From: Trissonchulus latispiculum
Taxonomy: Eukaryota; Nematoda; Enoplea; Enoplida; Ironidae
Direction of reading: 5' to 3'
DNA: 64,000 nucleotides
NCBI GenBank assembly: GCA_030248195.1
Contig: JASAND010013601.1
Span: 23,164 to 87,163 of the forward strand
A program made the translations under genes and the position numbers. The notes under the pieces are model-generated. The model was not told the origin of the DNA, searched no databases, and saw nothing but the letters and a program-made list of their open reading frames with translations. Each line of letters starts with the position of its first letter. Within the stretch, counting starts at the first letter, position 1. This document shows positions 21,544-33,487 of this stretch, piece after piece.

Positions 21544-21966
21544 CAAGAGTACATAATAACTAAGAGTGTGTCAAGTTCTTAGTTATTAGGCTCGCGCTCG
21601 GTTATTTGGACTCAGTTAGTCCAAAGTGGGACTGCTGCTAGTTTCAGCGCACAATCATAGCATGCAAATTGCTTTGAAGTGATGGGTCTGATTTGTGGGG
21701 GGTTCAGCTATTATCGTGCAGATCATGCCGCAAGCCTAATGACTGAGAACATGGCGATATCCTAGAAAATATTTACTCTTGCGTGTATACCTACATAGTG
21801 ATCGCTCCAAGAATGAGGAGGCAATTCTCTGCGCATAGCTCGCCGTATGTTTACGTTTACACAAATTTGGTCTACTACGAACACCAACGTGGAGAGGCCC
21901 AGTTGTTAGCGTGCATTGTGCCTGAACCTGCTGTTTGGTTGTCACGTTATCTTATTATGTACTCTT
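21544..21966. mobile_element. Short element with AAGAGTACATAATA termini
   Basis: CAAGAGTACATAATAA at the left and its complement TTATTATGTACTCTT at the right form 15-16-bp inverted termini. They are the same termini as the large palindrome at 56564-57222. The interior is unrelated and encodes nothing recognised. No clear target duplication was found. Confidence 0.6.
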
Positions 21967-22607
21967 AATGTGATATAATGCAATCTGCAGTACTCTGTTG
22001 AGCCCTACATGTCTGTTGATCCTGTGTGACGTATTAATGCTCATCTTGTATTGTATACTTCTGTGCAACTTCATGTAATTTATGAACGGTTGTACTAATA
22101 TGTGTTCCAAAAATGTTTTTAAAGAAATTTCTGTATAAAATATGTGCTCGTAAAAGTAAAAGTTTTTATTTGCAACCTTTCTGTCGTTGGTCTTACCATT
22201 AAGAAATTTATAGGGCCGGGCCGCGTATTTAGATAGTGTACGTGCGTGTCGGGCCGGGACAGACCTGGATTTGCTGTTCCGGGGTCCAAAATAAGATTTC
22301 TTCTTTATTGTGAAGCTAATCTTACTCTGATGTATTTAGTAAAAATTTGCCAGACGAATTTTCACAGAGTTATTTTCGTATGAATTGCTAATCTCAACCC
22401 GGTTTGGTCAATGGAATTGGCTTCACGTTCATCCCCCCCTTTTTTAACATTGCTCTTGAGGGTTAGGTTAGGTTAGGCTTATTTCTAAGCATTCCACATC
22501 AATAGTATATCGAAATTATTTGTATCATTTTTTCAACATGGTGTCTCAATCCAAGCAACTAAATATACGTATATACGTAGTATATCTTGGTTGGCGGAGA
22601 AGATGTG

Positions 22608-23029
22608 TTTACCAATTGAGAGGCGGCTAATCCTCTTCCCCTGCTGAACTATATAACGACTAACTTCCAAAACGGCTTTTAAATACACTAAGCCCTGTTA
22701 AAATAATTTTAGGATTGAATAAATGATGAGAGAGATGTAATCTTTTCGAAAGTTGCAAATGTGCGAGGCACTAGCACGTACAGTGCAGATCAGCCTAGTG
22801 ACCAATGGCGAATCCAGGATTTCGGTGCGGTTCCCCGTTTCTTAAGTTCCCCGCAGGAGTCAAAGAAAATTTCTTTTTGCAGTAAAATCTGTCTTTAAAA
22901 TAAAATTTTTGATTTTTTGCATTTTGAAGAGCAAGGAAAATGTTTTTAAAAGGTTACACATTTTTTGGGCAAAATGGAAAATCTCAACGAAAATTCGGAT
23001 GCCTAGCAAGCTTTTTCTTCAAAGACACT
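22608..23029 (+). repeat. 422-bp direct repeat, left copy
   Basis: Nearly identical to 32680-33104, with a few base changes and a 2-bp indel. It starts TTTACCAATTGAG and ends CAAAGACACT. From 22803 it includes the first 227 bp of a MITE (CAATGGCGAATCCAGG) that is complete only in the right copy. The reverse-transcriptase fragment begins just after it. Confidence 0.9.
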
Positions 23030-23051
23030 TAGCATTAGCACAGTAGCATAG

Positions 23052-23386
23052 CTTAGCATAGTATTAGCCAAAAGACAAAAACTCTGCGAAATATATAAAA
23101 CTAAATATAAATGTAACCCTTTCTGGATAATCAACAATAACAAACCTATCCTTGATACCTTAACACACTTAAACAAAAAGAAAGCAGCAAAAACAATAAA
23201 TACTTTTGACTTCACCACACTATACACTAATCTAGGACACAGGACAATAAACACAGCAGTTTCTGAGCTAGTAAAGGACCTTACATTCCAAACTGCATAT
23301 AAGAAATGATAAAATATACTGGGGTAACGGAGAACCTAAATTCACTACTATAAACCCACAAGAAGTGATAGATATGTGTAATGGAC
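23052..23386 (+). pseudogene. Reverse transcriptase, N-terminal part of a split pseudogene
   Basis: The frame from 23052 encodes NPFWIINNNKPILDTL and then TFDFTTLYTNL, the first catalytic aspartate motif (FDFSTLYT-type) of an RT family common in invertebrate retroelements and similar to Penelope-like RTs. TGA at 23307 is followed by a +1 shift into KIYWGNGEPKF and EVIDMCNGL. The text stops at about 23386 and resumes at 31399 with LIDNTYF. There is no intact start, and the gene is broken by a frameshift and by about 8 kb of inserted DNA. Confidence 0.8.
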
Positions 23387-26300
23387 TCTGTCAGATCTGG
23401 ACTGGATTTCTCTGTATTGGAGGGGGTCGTGTCTCCAATAAACTTTTGCTTGGTTCGGGGTCGTTTGCAGTTGGTTAGGGCTTCTAGAATAGACTAGGCT
23501 AGACTAGACTAGATCTGATCAGGATCCAAGACACGAGTCAAGGTCGGCACGCAAAGATGAATCTTCGCTTAGATTGAAGCACCGGCTGTAGTGGTATGCT
23601 GACAACCAGGGCTCAATAGCTGACCTGAAACGGGGTCTAAAGGGGTGAGTTCGTTTTAGGCAGGGGAATCGGGATTTATAGTCTCAATGGGCGACTATCA
23701 GTTCAACTCTAACCTCAATACGGATAGAGTTGGGGATCTCTGAAACGTACACGAAAGCCGAAGCAGCTAAAAAGGATAATTGTTTATTATTACAAAGTAG
23801 ACACACAGGATTACTAAATTCCAGCAGACAATGATTCACCGCAGTTATGGTTTTACAATCAACGGTAATACACAATACTGTCTGCCAGAATTGCCTTCTA
23901 GCTTTGGTTTGACTGGTACTTTCGCGATTAGGGCTGGTTATCCGGTTTCGGGGTCGTTACAGTGCAATCTTCAGGTTTATATACCCACTCTAGTGCTGGT
24001 GTAGGTTAATTAACCCGGTATCCTATATGCTTTCTCTCAACTCAACTCTTAGGCTCTTGGCTAGCCTCTACGGTGACTCTGTCCCTTACAGTAACTCTTG
24101 GGACTACACACACAAGTTATGCTAATTAACAACTGTTTATAATCCGAATCGGGTGGGAGCGAGGTTGGCTTTGCTCTGGCGTCTCCGTGTAATTGACTGC
24201 CCAGAATAACTGAATTTCGAGAAGAGTTCCGGTCTCTGAAATGGATAATGACAGTTACAGGCTAGGAGAGTGTCGGTTATTGTCGGAAAGGTCGGATCGG
24301 CTTCCTCAGATAATTATCTCAAAGTTAATACCAGATACTGAACTAGACTGTCAATTGTTTCAGATGGCAATTCCGGTGGTAAGGATCAGGATGTAAGCGG
24401 TACCACTTTCACTGAGCATGATTCTTTTAAAGTTCAAACGTAGACCGAATTGTTTTGGTTTCAAAAAGGTGACCCAACAGTGAAACAGGCAGCTCTCTTC
24501 GTCTCCGCTATACGCTACGCCTCAGACTGCACCAAAATGCATCCAACAAGTACCTAATCAGATATTCCAACTGGGTTGACTGGACAGATCTCCAACAGAT
24601 ATAAAGAACCAGGATCTCCTTCCGGATCCACTGAACTACTGATACTGACAAGAACGACTGGACAGGGCAAGATACTGACAAATAGACCACAATGAGCTTC
24701 TCCAACTAGACAGACTGGTAGACTGATTCCAGTAGCGACGGGACGCGCTTCCAGCGGAGAGACTGAACGGCTACCTGAATCAAATGGGTTAAAACCCATT
24801 AGAAACAGAGGTGGTGGGGATTAGAACCCCAGCAACTATTGTCCGGACCGATTGGCTTTCACGTGTGGGTTCAGGACCCGGATTGTGTATTGCGTAACGT
24901 GTAATGTGTTATTTTATAGTTTTAGGTGGAAAACGGACGAAACTTGACGTTTTTGAAGATCAAACGGACGCAGAGGACCAAGCTTGGGGCCGTTCCGGCC
25001 TACTTGGTTAAATATGCAAATGAGGCTCTGGTCGAGCCTCTCACGGGCATGGAGTCACGCAGGCACTACTCAGCATTTACTGTAAACCTAAACTACAGCT
25101 AAACTGACCTAATCTAAATATTACGTATTACCCAGTATATGAGGAGTAACCTATCTGTTATAACTGACGACTAATATTAAATAAAGCCCAAATCTGGCCA
25201 CTTAAACAGGATACTGTTACGTACTTCCGATTATTACTGATTACTACCGACTATAGACTACCTGATACTAACTGAGACCTATTTCATATTCTACAGGCCT
25301 AACTAGACATGACAACGACAATGATAACCCTAACCTGGGTTGGTAACCTACCATTGGGTACCTAGGACATATTATCGCAATTATGCAAAGGAGGTTACCA
25401 ACCTTCTTAACCTGGGCCTAGAAACCTAACTGGACAAAGGTGAATTGCCCCTTTCTTGCAGAGGGCCCGCACCTTGAAGCAGGCGACCTACGCGGGTCCC
25501 TGGGGGTCGATCTACAACCGGATTTCACCTACTAATGACGACTAACAATTATTAACAAACCTAACTAACACTACACTATTAACCGCTATTACTGGTACTA
25601 ATTATAATTACTAGCACTAACTATAACTACTAAACTGACTAACACCTAATTAAACTATTAGTTTTAACCTAACCTAACTGTTTGTAATGCCCTAATTGTT
25701 ATGCCTAACTACTGCTTAATATTATTGTTTAACTAACTATTTCCCTACGGACTACACTCAAGACCTCCGCGAGGGGTTTACATGAGCAGTCCCATTCATA
25801 CAGTTATTGACACGCAGCAGACGTAAACGTAATTCCATTCATACAGATTCACACACACTAGCATTCTACTTTCACACGCTCATTTAGACAGTAGACACAC
25901 ACAGACAGTCGTAACTATACTATTTCACGCATACAGTTTCAGTCACACAGTCACAGTCACTTACACAATTATTCAATCACAATTACGCAACATTCACACT
26001 TTACGCATACTTGACTTCTCTCACAACCTCAGCTGGAGGGATTTACGTGAGGAGCCGCATTCATACGACACAGTACAATTTACGGTCCTATCAGTACTAA
26101 AATGGGGCTAATTCCCAAGATACTAGCCTAACTAAATCATATAACTAGCTATAGTTGCGTGGAGATGCCATATATTTCGGGAATGGCCTAGGAATGGCCA
26201 TTCCCACGTGATCATCCGTGCGTGTACTTTTCTTTGTTTTGTGTGTGTAAAAGCCAACGGGGACAATAATTGCTGTCATAGCAATTATTATGAAAAATGT

Positions 26301-29008
26301 GCTAAGGACAGCTTTAATTAAGGGAAGCCGGTATTTCCCAGTTAACGCCTTAACAATGATTAGATTAAACGGTATTTAAAAGTTGAGTGTTCAGCTTTTA
26401 AGATGTTTTTAAACAACCTCATGTTTTAATCCGGCAATTGTTACAAAACACAACAAGGTTATGACAGTGGATTTGAATTTGTAACGAAAACACATGGCCG
26501 GCAACTCGAGTTGCCGGCTATGGGGATTGTGGGGGACCTAACCTGAAAGACCTACTCCCGGGGAGTGGCCTAACTCCCCTTCCTCAAGGCGGGTAGGTGA
26601 GGGTCCTCCCCTAAAACTGACTACCCAAGTTTGTGTCGTTTTTGGGAGCTGAAAGTGGCTTTTATAGTGAAAAACTGGAAGATTAGAAAGAGGGGTAAAA
26701 GGGTGGATTTAATTGGGTTTTTGAGCAGAATAACCCATGTTATTTTTAAAGATGGGTTGGGCCGAAAAAGGGGCCGTTTTAGAAAAGGACAGAAACGGGA
26801 AAAGTTAATGAGTTTAAAGCCTTTTTTTGACGGGGTCTGCGAGGTTCGACTGCTCGCAGACCGGTTGAGAAAAAACATAAGAACCTGATTAAAAATTACC
26901 CCAGAGGGTGGGGCGAAAGGCCCGCACCCTCACAAATGCAAGTACAAACAATGCAACTAAGGGGCGCTCGGCCCAAAAAGGCAGAAAAATGGTCTTCCGG
27001 GGTCCAAAGACCCCGGGTAATGTGTGAGAGTGGAGGGACCCGGGGACCGCCTTTCAGGCATAAGGGTCCCCGGGTCAGAAGCAGTGCTCCCCGTGAGCCG
27101 TCCGAAGACATATGGGCTCACGGGGGCGGCCAGATCGTGAGTGCCTGGCCGGCAGTAGCTGAAATAAAAACCCTAAAGGGAATTGGGGGGAAGGGGAGAG
27201 GTGCTATAGTCCAGGCCTCCGTATAATTGGCGCAAGACACACCTCTCCCGGATACATACGGACAAAAATGGGGATGAAAGTACAAGCTAAAGTTTCTAAG
27301 GGGAGAGAGCAACCTCTCTCCCCGACTGCCAGCCAAGCACTGACTGCAAACTGCTAATTGCAGTCGAGACCCCGTCGGGGGGGCTGGCCTTTCAGCTTCT
27401 GATAGCTGATTGGCTGTTTCGAATGATCACGCTCTTGTTATTGGGCTACCGAGTCGTGACCTACGGTAGCCCACAGGCGCGTCTGGCGGCTGGAGAACCC
27501 CCAAATTTATGGGAACAGATGACCCCTAATTCAGACAGAAAGGAGGCCAAAGGCCGGATTTTAAGTATCAAGTTTTAGGGGTCTCTGCTGGGGCCCATAA
27601 ATCTGGAGTAAACAGAAACTCCAATCTTTTCAAGAAACTTGGTCCTCCAGCGGCCAAGACAAAGGGCTCCCTTTGCTTAACAGAAAGCAAAGGGACCTCA
27701 CCTGTTTGGTCCATCAAGGACCCAGGAGAAGAAGAAAGACGAAAACAAATCACGTAATAACTAGGTACCTAAGTAAAGATATAAAACTAATAATACAAAC
27801 CTACCTAGTATTACTAACAATTACCTATTACTAACAACTTAAGTACCTAACTACCTACTATTATTGTTATATCTGTATATTTGTATGTATTATTGTCTAC
27901 CTATATTTGTATACCGAGTAGTGCAAAGACTGTATTCAGCCTTTTAGGGGTGGGAGGTCAGCGGTGACCCTTATAAGGTCACTATTGTGTGACCTACGTG
28001 AATGAATGCATGAATGGCATTCGTTCACGTAAGGTCTGGGAGCTTTCTACGCTCTCCAGACAGACTGACGGGCGGTGAAAGATAAAAGGCCGACCCGTAA
28101 AAGGGAGAAGAAGGAAGGGAGGAGTTAAATAACTCCCTTAAGAATGGAATTAGAAGCAAAACGCAGAGTTTTAGAATGTGTAATTAACTTGTACTTTTTG
28201 TTGTTTCAGGAATTAAAAGAAGGACTGTGTTAATATTGTGTAAATGTTCTTGTTTGTTGTGCAAATGTAGGAATAAGATGAATAATAATGTGTTTTCCTG
28301 TTATTTAGGGGGATTTATGCCAAGATTGGCAATTACGCAACGCTGACAGGAGGGTGACAAAGGCAGGGACATTAAAGGGGGTCTCAAATACCCGCCCTTG
28401 CGCAAGACTGACGTAATAGGGGTTTGTGCTAATATGGGAGGCCTCAATACGGCCGTCCCACACACGTACAGGAAGGGCAAAAGGTCAAAGGTTCGAATCC
28501 TTGCACTAAGAGTTGAGATAGACTAGTTAATTGTGCATATTTTAGACAATTCTACCACTTAATAAGTTCACTAATTAATATGGTTCAAGGGCCTCAATAC
28601 GGCCGCAGGAACACAGTTAAGACACCTTAATTAAGCCCTGATAATTAACCAGATTATTGTGATTTTTAAGGCAATTCTGGCAGTTCTGACAGACAGACAA
28701 GGCAGGTACAGATTACAATTGACGGTAGTAAATAAAACTTGATTCTTTATACAATTACCTGGCATAGATTACTGGACTGGCCATGGGATCTTCAACAGAA
28801 CCACTGAATAACTCACTAGATTAGCCTTTTTTGGCGGATTTCCGGGTAGGGCCTAGATTATTCTTTACTAAGGCCACCTTATACTAGTTATTAATAACCT
28901 ATTCTTATTTGCTAGGTGAGGCTGTAATAACGCGAAACGCCTTTTTACTGAATAAAACAACAATTACAGTAACAGAAACAGTAATTTCATTACATATGTG
29001 CAGGTATC
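23387..29008. mobile_element. About 5.6 kb of unidentified inserted DNA inside the RT gene
   Basis: This block separates two halves of one RT reading frame and must be secondary. It shows no long ORF or recognisable protein. It differs in texture from its surroundings, with higher GC, GGGTCC/GGACCC-rich stretches, and G-poor CTAACTA-rich runs at about 25080-25760 and 27750-27900. A diverged direct repeat (TTTACRTGAG...CATTCATAC) lies at about 25780 and 26045, and GCCTCAATACGGCCG occurs at about 28440 and 28590. Its ends are not defined. Confidence 0.5.
24780..24900 (-). other. tRNA-like B-box region, possible SINE head
   Basis: On the minus strand, TGGGGTTCTAATCCCCA forms a 5-bp stem with a 7-base loop like a tRNA T-arm. 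About 35 bases upstream is AAGCCAATCGG, close to an A-box. The acceptor and anticodon arms are missing, so this is not a tRNA gene. It could be the promoter head of a tRNA-derived SINE. Confidence 0.2.
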
Positions 29009-30518
29009 ATAGGGGTCGCGGTAGCGACCCCTATAATATGAGTGAAAATGGTCGAATGACCGTGTAAAACAAGGCTGCGCAGAAGCTGCGCAGATTCCTG
29101 CGCAGATCCTGCGCAGATTATGTGCGCAAAAAATTGTACGTGTCGAGTTTAGTATATTTGCCAAGTTTCGTCCCCGTACCACTTTCCGTTAAAAAGTTGC
29201 GCCAAAAATCGCTTACGAAAATTGTGTTTTTTCTTTTTTTCCGGTTTCTCGCTTTTGATGTCTCATAAGGGGGTTTTGTAGCTTGAATAACTACAGGTAG
29301 AAAAATTTTTGCCTATGAAACCCATATATATTCTTGTAGTACAAATCGAAAATAAGAAAGTAAGCTAGTTTTTATGCCTCCCGGACCCGGAAAAAATTTT
29401 TGGCTGGGGGCCAAAGTCGGCCAAAACGCTAAAATGGCCAAAAAGTATGCTTCAAAGGCGCCTTAATAAGTCAGACTGGGCTATATATGGAGCAATACTG
29501 ACCATATGGTTAAACAGTACACATATCGGGGTCGTTGAAATGCTATATGATTTTCCGTCTCTATGCGTAATTTTTCGGTACTGGCCGGCCAAATTTGGTG
29601 AATTTTGGGTCGGACTTTGAACTTAATTTTTTCGCTTATTTTGCTACATGGGTGGCCCAAATTTTGCATACAAAGGTTTTTTGGGACGGAGAATCGATTC
29701 CCGCTATCAGTTTTCCTGCCCGAGTAACCCAAGTTGCTGGGCTGGTTCCACTTGACCGTCTGAGGGGTCAGATCGGTAACCGCTTCCCGGAGGTCCATAC
29801 CAGGCTTTACGTAGCCTCTCCAAACTTTGTCTCCAGGGGTTTTCTGGTGCGCCCAGCTCATTCCCGGTGTCCTTTTTGCCGTCTGGTCCACCCATCTTGC
29901 TGTGTTGGTTCCACTTTGCCATCTGGAGGGTCCGGTCGGTACCGACTTCCGGGAACACCATATAGAACTGTATATAGCCTCTCAAAACATTGTCTATAGG
30001 GGTTTTCTGGTGCGTCCAGTTCATTCCTGGCATCCGTTTTGTCGTCTGACCCACCCATCTTGCTGTGCTGGTTCCACTTTGACATCTGGAGGGTCAGGTC
30101 GGTGGGAGGTCATTGGGTCAAAAATGAAAATTTTCAAAAGTGGTCAAATTTAGTACCAAGTGAAAGCCCTAGGCGAGCTGAGCAACTGTTATCATAGAAC
30201 TGCATGCTCAAAGTGGCTGTAGAGTGCTGTGGTGGGGTGGGGTGGGGACTTACGTGATTTTCGGTCAAAAATGAAATTTTTCAAAAGTGGTCAAATTTGG
30301 TATCAAATGAAAGCGCTAAGCGAGCTGAGCAACTTTTGTCCTAGAACTGCATGCTCAACGTTGCTGTAGAGTGCTGTGGTGGGGTGGGGTGGGGACTTGG
30401 CGATTTTGGGTCAAAAATAAAATCTTTCAAAAGTGGTAAAATTTGGTACCAAACGAAAGCCCTAAGCGAGCTGAGCAACTTTTGTCATAGAGCTGCGTAC
30501 CCAAAGTGGCTGTAGAGT
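29009..30518 (-). mobile_element. Satellite-carrying element, copy D
   Basis: Inverted relative to copies A-C: hairpin 29009-29034, CTGCGCAG cluster about 29074-29118, second repeat at about 29670-30100 (two or more 163-bp-type units), then about three 147-bp satellite units to about 30518. The CGCCGGC palindrome and GGCGCCAC segments are reduced. ORFs on both strands are repeat translations. Confidence 0.8.
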
Positions 30519-30613
30519 GTAAGCGGTGCGGTACGAGCTGTGATTGGCTTGCTTGCTACTGTTGAAAGATATCTATACATACCTTCAGGAGCATACATAT
30601 ATAAAATAATAGA

Positions 30614-31400
30614 AAACAAGAACAAAAAGTGCTCCTTCGTCGCATGTAAAATACATATGAGTCTTCGTAGGCAGGTTGTACATAATCAGAAACTAGCCTG
30701 TAAAATACATATGAGTTCCGTAGGGAGGTTGTAAATTAAGGAAAACAAGTTGCAACCGCTTAACATATGAGCCTGTCCTACAACGAGGCTCATATTGGCG
30801 TCACAGTGCATTCCACATTAAATCCTCATTAAAGAACCTCAGCATCATCCACATTACGGAAAAAATGAATAGACGTTTTGTTTTGGCCCAGAAGAAATGG
30901 ACTGAAGTGAACTACGACTGCGCAAGCTGAACTGTACATGCAACCTGATGTTTCCTGAAATACTATGGCACACCTAATATTTCGCGATACGCTGTGGTAC
31001 ACGGTACACCTAATGCATTCTCGAAACACTTTCACATTATACACAGGCAGAATGCGTTCCCACTTGGCTCTGAGTCAGAGCGCCTCATGGCGACACACTA
31101 TAATGACTGATCAACAAGCTATGTGAAGGATAATTTGTAATGAAAAGCTTTATACAGTATGGATTTATACAAAAGTAAAATATATCTCTGCAAATTATTC
31201 GTATTATGACATACGCCAATATGAGCCTCGTTGTAGGACAGGCTCATATGTTAAGCGGTTGCAACTTGTTTTCCTTAATTTACAACCTCCCTACGGAACT
31301 CATATGTATTTTACAGGCTAGTTTCTGATTATGTACAACCTGCCTACGAAGACTCATATGTATTTTACATGCGACGAAGGAGCACTTTTTGTTCTTGTTT
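30614..31400. mobile_element. Fold-back element T3 of the ACAAG...GCTCC superfamily
   Basis: Arms of about 190 bp begin AAACAAGAAC...GCTCC and contain three ACATATGAG boxes plus an inner stem-loop (ATATGAGCC / GGCTCATAT). The 6-bp repeat AATAGA lies on both sides (30608-30613, 31401-31406), the only copy with a convincing target duplication. It interrupts the RT gene. The right-hand AATAGA is RT coding sequence. Confidence 0.88.
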
Positions 31401-32049
31401 AATAGATAACACATACTTCATGCTCGGAGATCTCATATTTAAACAACAAATAGGAATGCCTATGGGAACAAATGCAGCACCAACCTTAGCCAATATAACA
31501 TTACACCATTTCGAATACAAATTCGTTACAAATGAAAACAACTTAGCAATAAATGAATATTTAGAGAATACATTCAGATACATAGACGATATAACCACGG
31601 CAGATGATCAAAATGTTCTTGAATTAAACTATAAATATATTTATCCTGCTGAATTAGTGCTAAATAAAGTAAACGAACAAAGTGATAGAGCAAATGTACT
31701 AGACTTAGATATTTGCATAAACCATAATTTGTTCCACACCAAGGTGTATGATAAACGTGACGATTTTAACTTTCGCATAAACCGGTTCCCTGATCCGACT
31801 ACAAATATTTCGAAATCAGTTTTCAATAATATGATAGATAACCAAATATGCAGAATAGCTATCATATGTTCGTGCAAACAGTATTTTTATGAACAACTAA
31901 TATCATTAAAAACAAGCTTATTAGAAAGAGGATATTCACACAAACTGTTCAAAACAGTATTGAAAAGGACATTAATACAAAAAAGTTGGATTTGCACAAA
32001 ATTTGATACAACGGACATTCATCTATTACTTTCCAAAAAACCCAGTTAG
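31399..32049 (+). pseudogene. Reverse transcriptase, catalytic and C-terminal part
   Basis: About 216 codons continue the frame begun at 23052. LIDNTYFMLG leads to QQIGMPMGTNAAPTLAN (RT motif with the GxP turn), FRYIDDI (the catalytic YxDD box, YIDD), YPAELVL, and YDKRDDFNFRINRFP, a signature of the same family. Both catalytic aspartates are present. There is no GIY-YIG endonuclease before the stop at 32047, and none was seen downstream. The element is non-functional here because its N-terminal part is 8 kb away and frameshifted. Penelope-like affiliation is likely but not certain. Confidence 0.85.
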
Positions 32050-32074
32050 AATAAAGCTCACACCACTGATGCAA

Positions 32075-32290
32075 TTAAGTGCCGCAAGGCACTCGATGTA
32101 ATTACTGGCCACAGGCCTTGGATATAATTAATGGCCATATGGCCATAGATGCAATTACTGGCTTCACGCCACCGATATAAGTACTGACTATCAAAACCTC
32201 TGTGCAATCTGGCTTTTTGCCACCGATTTAATTATGTGCCGCCTGGCACTCGATGAAGTTACTGGCCACAGGCCATAGATATAATTATAT
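32075..32290 (+). repeat. Array of short hairpin repeats (about 27-bp period) after the RT
   Basis: Six to seven units each contain a small inverted pair followed by an ATATAATT-like spacer: GCCGCAAGGC, GGCCACAGGCC, GGCCATATGGCC, GGCTTCACGCC, GGCTTTTTGCC, GCCGCCTGGC and GGCCACAGGCC. Spacers read GATGTAATTACT, GATATAATTAAT, GATGCAATTACT and similar. Stem and loop bases differ from unit to unit while pairing is kept. It starts 25 bp after the RT stop codon, so it may belong to the retroelement's 3' region. Confidence 0.75.
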
Positions 32291-32679
32291 TAATGAAATA
32301 ATGGGAAATGTTTTTGTTTTTTGTTTTTACTTGCATGCATACACTAAACAACACGTGTGTATGGGACCACAGGGCAGAAACGCTTTTCAATACCTTTTTA
32401 CTCCGGGGGCTCAAAAGACCTAAAGCTGCAACTAGTATGTCGGTACGCCACTGACGACGCCCGCCGAATACTAGTATCAGTCTGGCAGAGTGGTCAGCGA
32501 GTGAATGCACCTAACTCGTATGAATGTGTCTGTAGCACATAATCGTATTGAGTACCATTGACTTAATATACAGTTTAATACATAAACGTTAAGACTTGCC
32601 TGAAGCGTCCATACATGACATAAATACGGGATACATAAACACCTAGAAAACACCTATCTACGAATCTCTCTCCTTCTTC

Positions 32680-33104
32680 TTTACCAATTGAGAGGCGGCT
32701 AATCCTCTTCCCCTGCTGAACTATATAACGACTAGCTTCCAAAACGGCTTTTAAATACACTAAGCCCTGTTAAAATAATTTTAGGATTGAATATATAAAT
32801 GATGAGAGAGATGTAATCTTTTCGAAAGTTGCAAATGTGCGAGGCACTAGCACGTACAGTGCAGATCAGCCTAGTGACCAATGGCGAATCCAGGATTTCG
32901 GTGCGGTTCCCCGTTTCTTAAGTTCCCCGCAGGAGTCAAAGAAAATTTCTTTTTGCAGTAAAATCTGTCTTTAAAATAAAATTTTTGATTTTTTGCATTT
33001 TGAAGAGCAAGGAAAATGTTTTTAAAGGTTACACATTTTTTGGGCAAAATGGAAAATCTCAACGAAAATTCGGATGCTTAGCAAGCTTTTTCTTCAAAGA
33101 CACT
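32680..33104 (+). repeat. 425-bp direct repeat, right copy
   Basis: Matches 22608-23029. Here the sequence continues without a break into the right half of the MITE (to 33262), whereas the left copy is cut at the RT element. The pair therefore brackets the RT element and all its insertions. Confidence 0.9.
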
Positions 33105-33262
33105 AGAAATATGCTGGTAGAAAAGAAAATTCGCACCGAGGACTAGAACTTTTTACCTTTTGCCCTTTTTTCTATTTTATTCCTTAATTTGTCTACCTTC
33201 GAATCGCGACGGGGCGGTTCCCCCCGCTTCCCTCCCCTCCCCCCCCCCCTGAATCCGCCCTG
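32879..33262. mobile_element. hAT-like MITE, complete copy
   Basis: The left end CAATGGCGAATCCAGG and right end CCCTGAATCCGCCCTG are imperfect inverted repeats of the GGCGGATCCAGG type seen in many hAT MITEs. The flanking 8-mers CTAGTGAC and ATTGTGGC match at only five positions, so the duplication is decayed or absent. Confidence 0.6.
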
Positions 33263-33487
33263 ATTGTGGCAGTAGTAAATTGTTTCTTCTGTTGTCTTCA
33301 CTCTTCGCGCCTACTTATTTGCAACTTTCATGCCGTTAACGCGAACAGCTCTTGTACAAATTTATCAAAGTGCACAAAAATGTTCAGTTTACAGTAGAAA
33401 TTCATGCAGTGCATTACCGCTGCTAGATGGAACAGAAACTGCAGGAAACTGAAAAGAAGCAAGTTTCATCGTAGCTCTTCCTGGGGC

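Noticed and set aside
22455..22485. GGTTAGGTTAGGTTAGG and, at 33604, GGGTTAGGGTTAGGG telomere-like repeats
   Set aside because: Only two to three units, and the second lies inside a MITE. There is no evidence for a telomere or telomeric fusion.
28480..28515. GGTTCGAATCC, a perfect tRNA B-box
   Set aside because: No A-box, acceptor stem or anticodon arm at tRNA spacing, and the T-stem has a mismatch. Treated as chance or a remnant.
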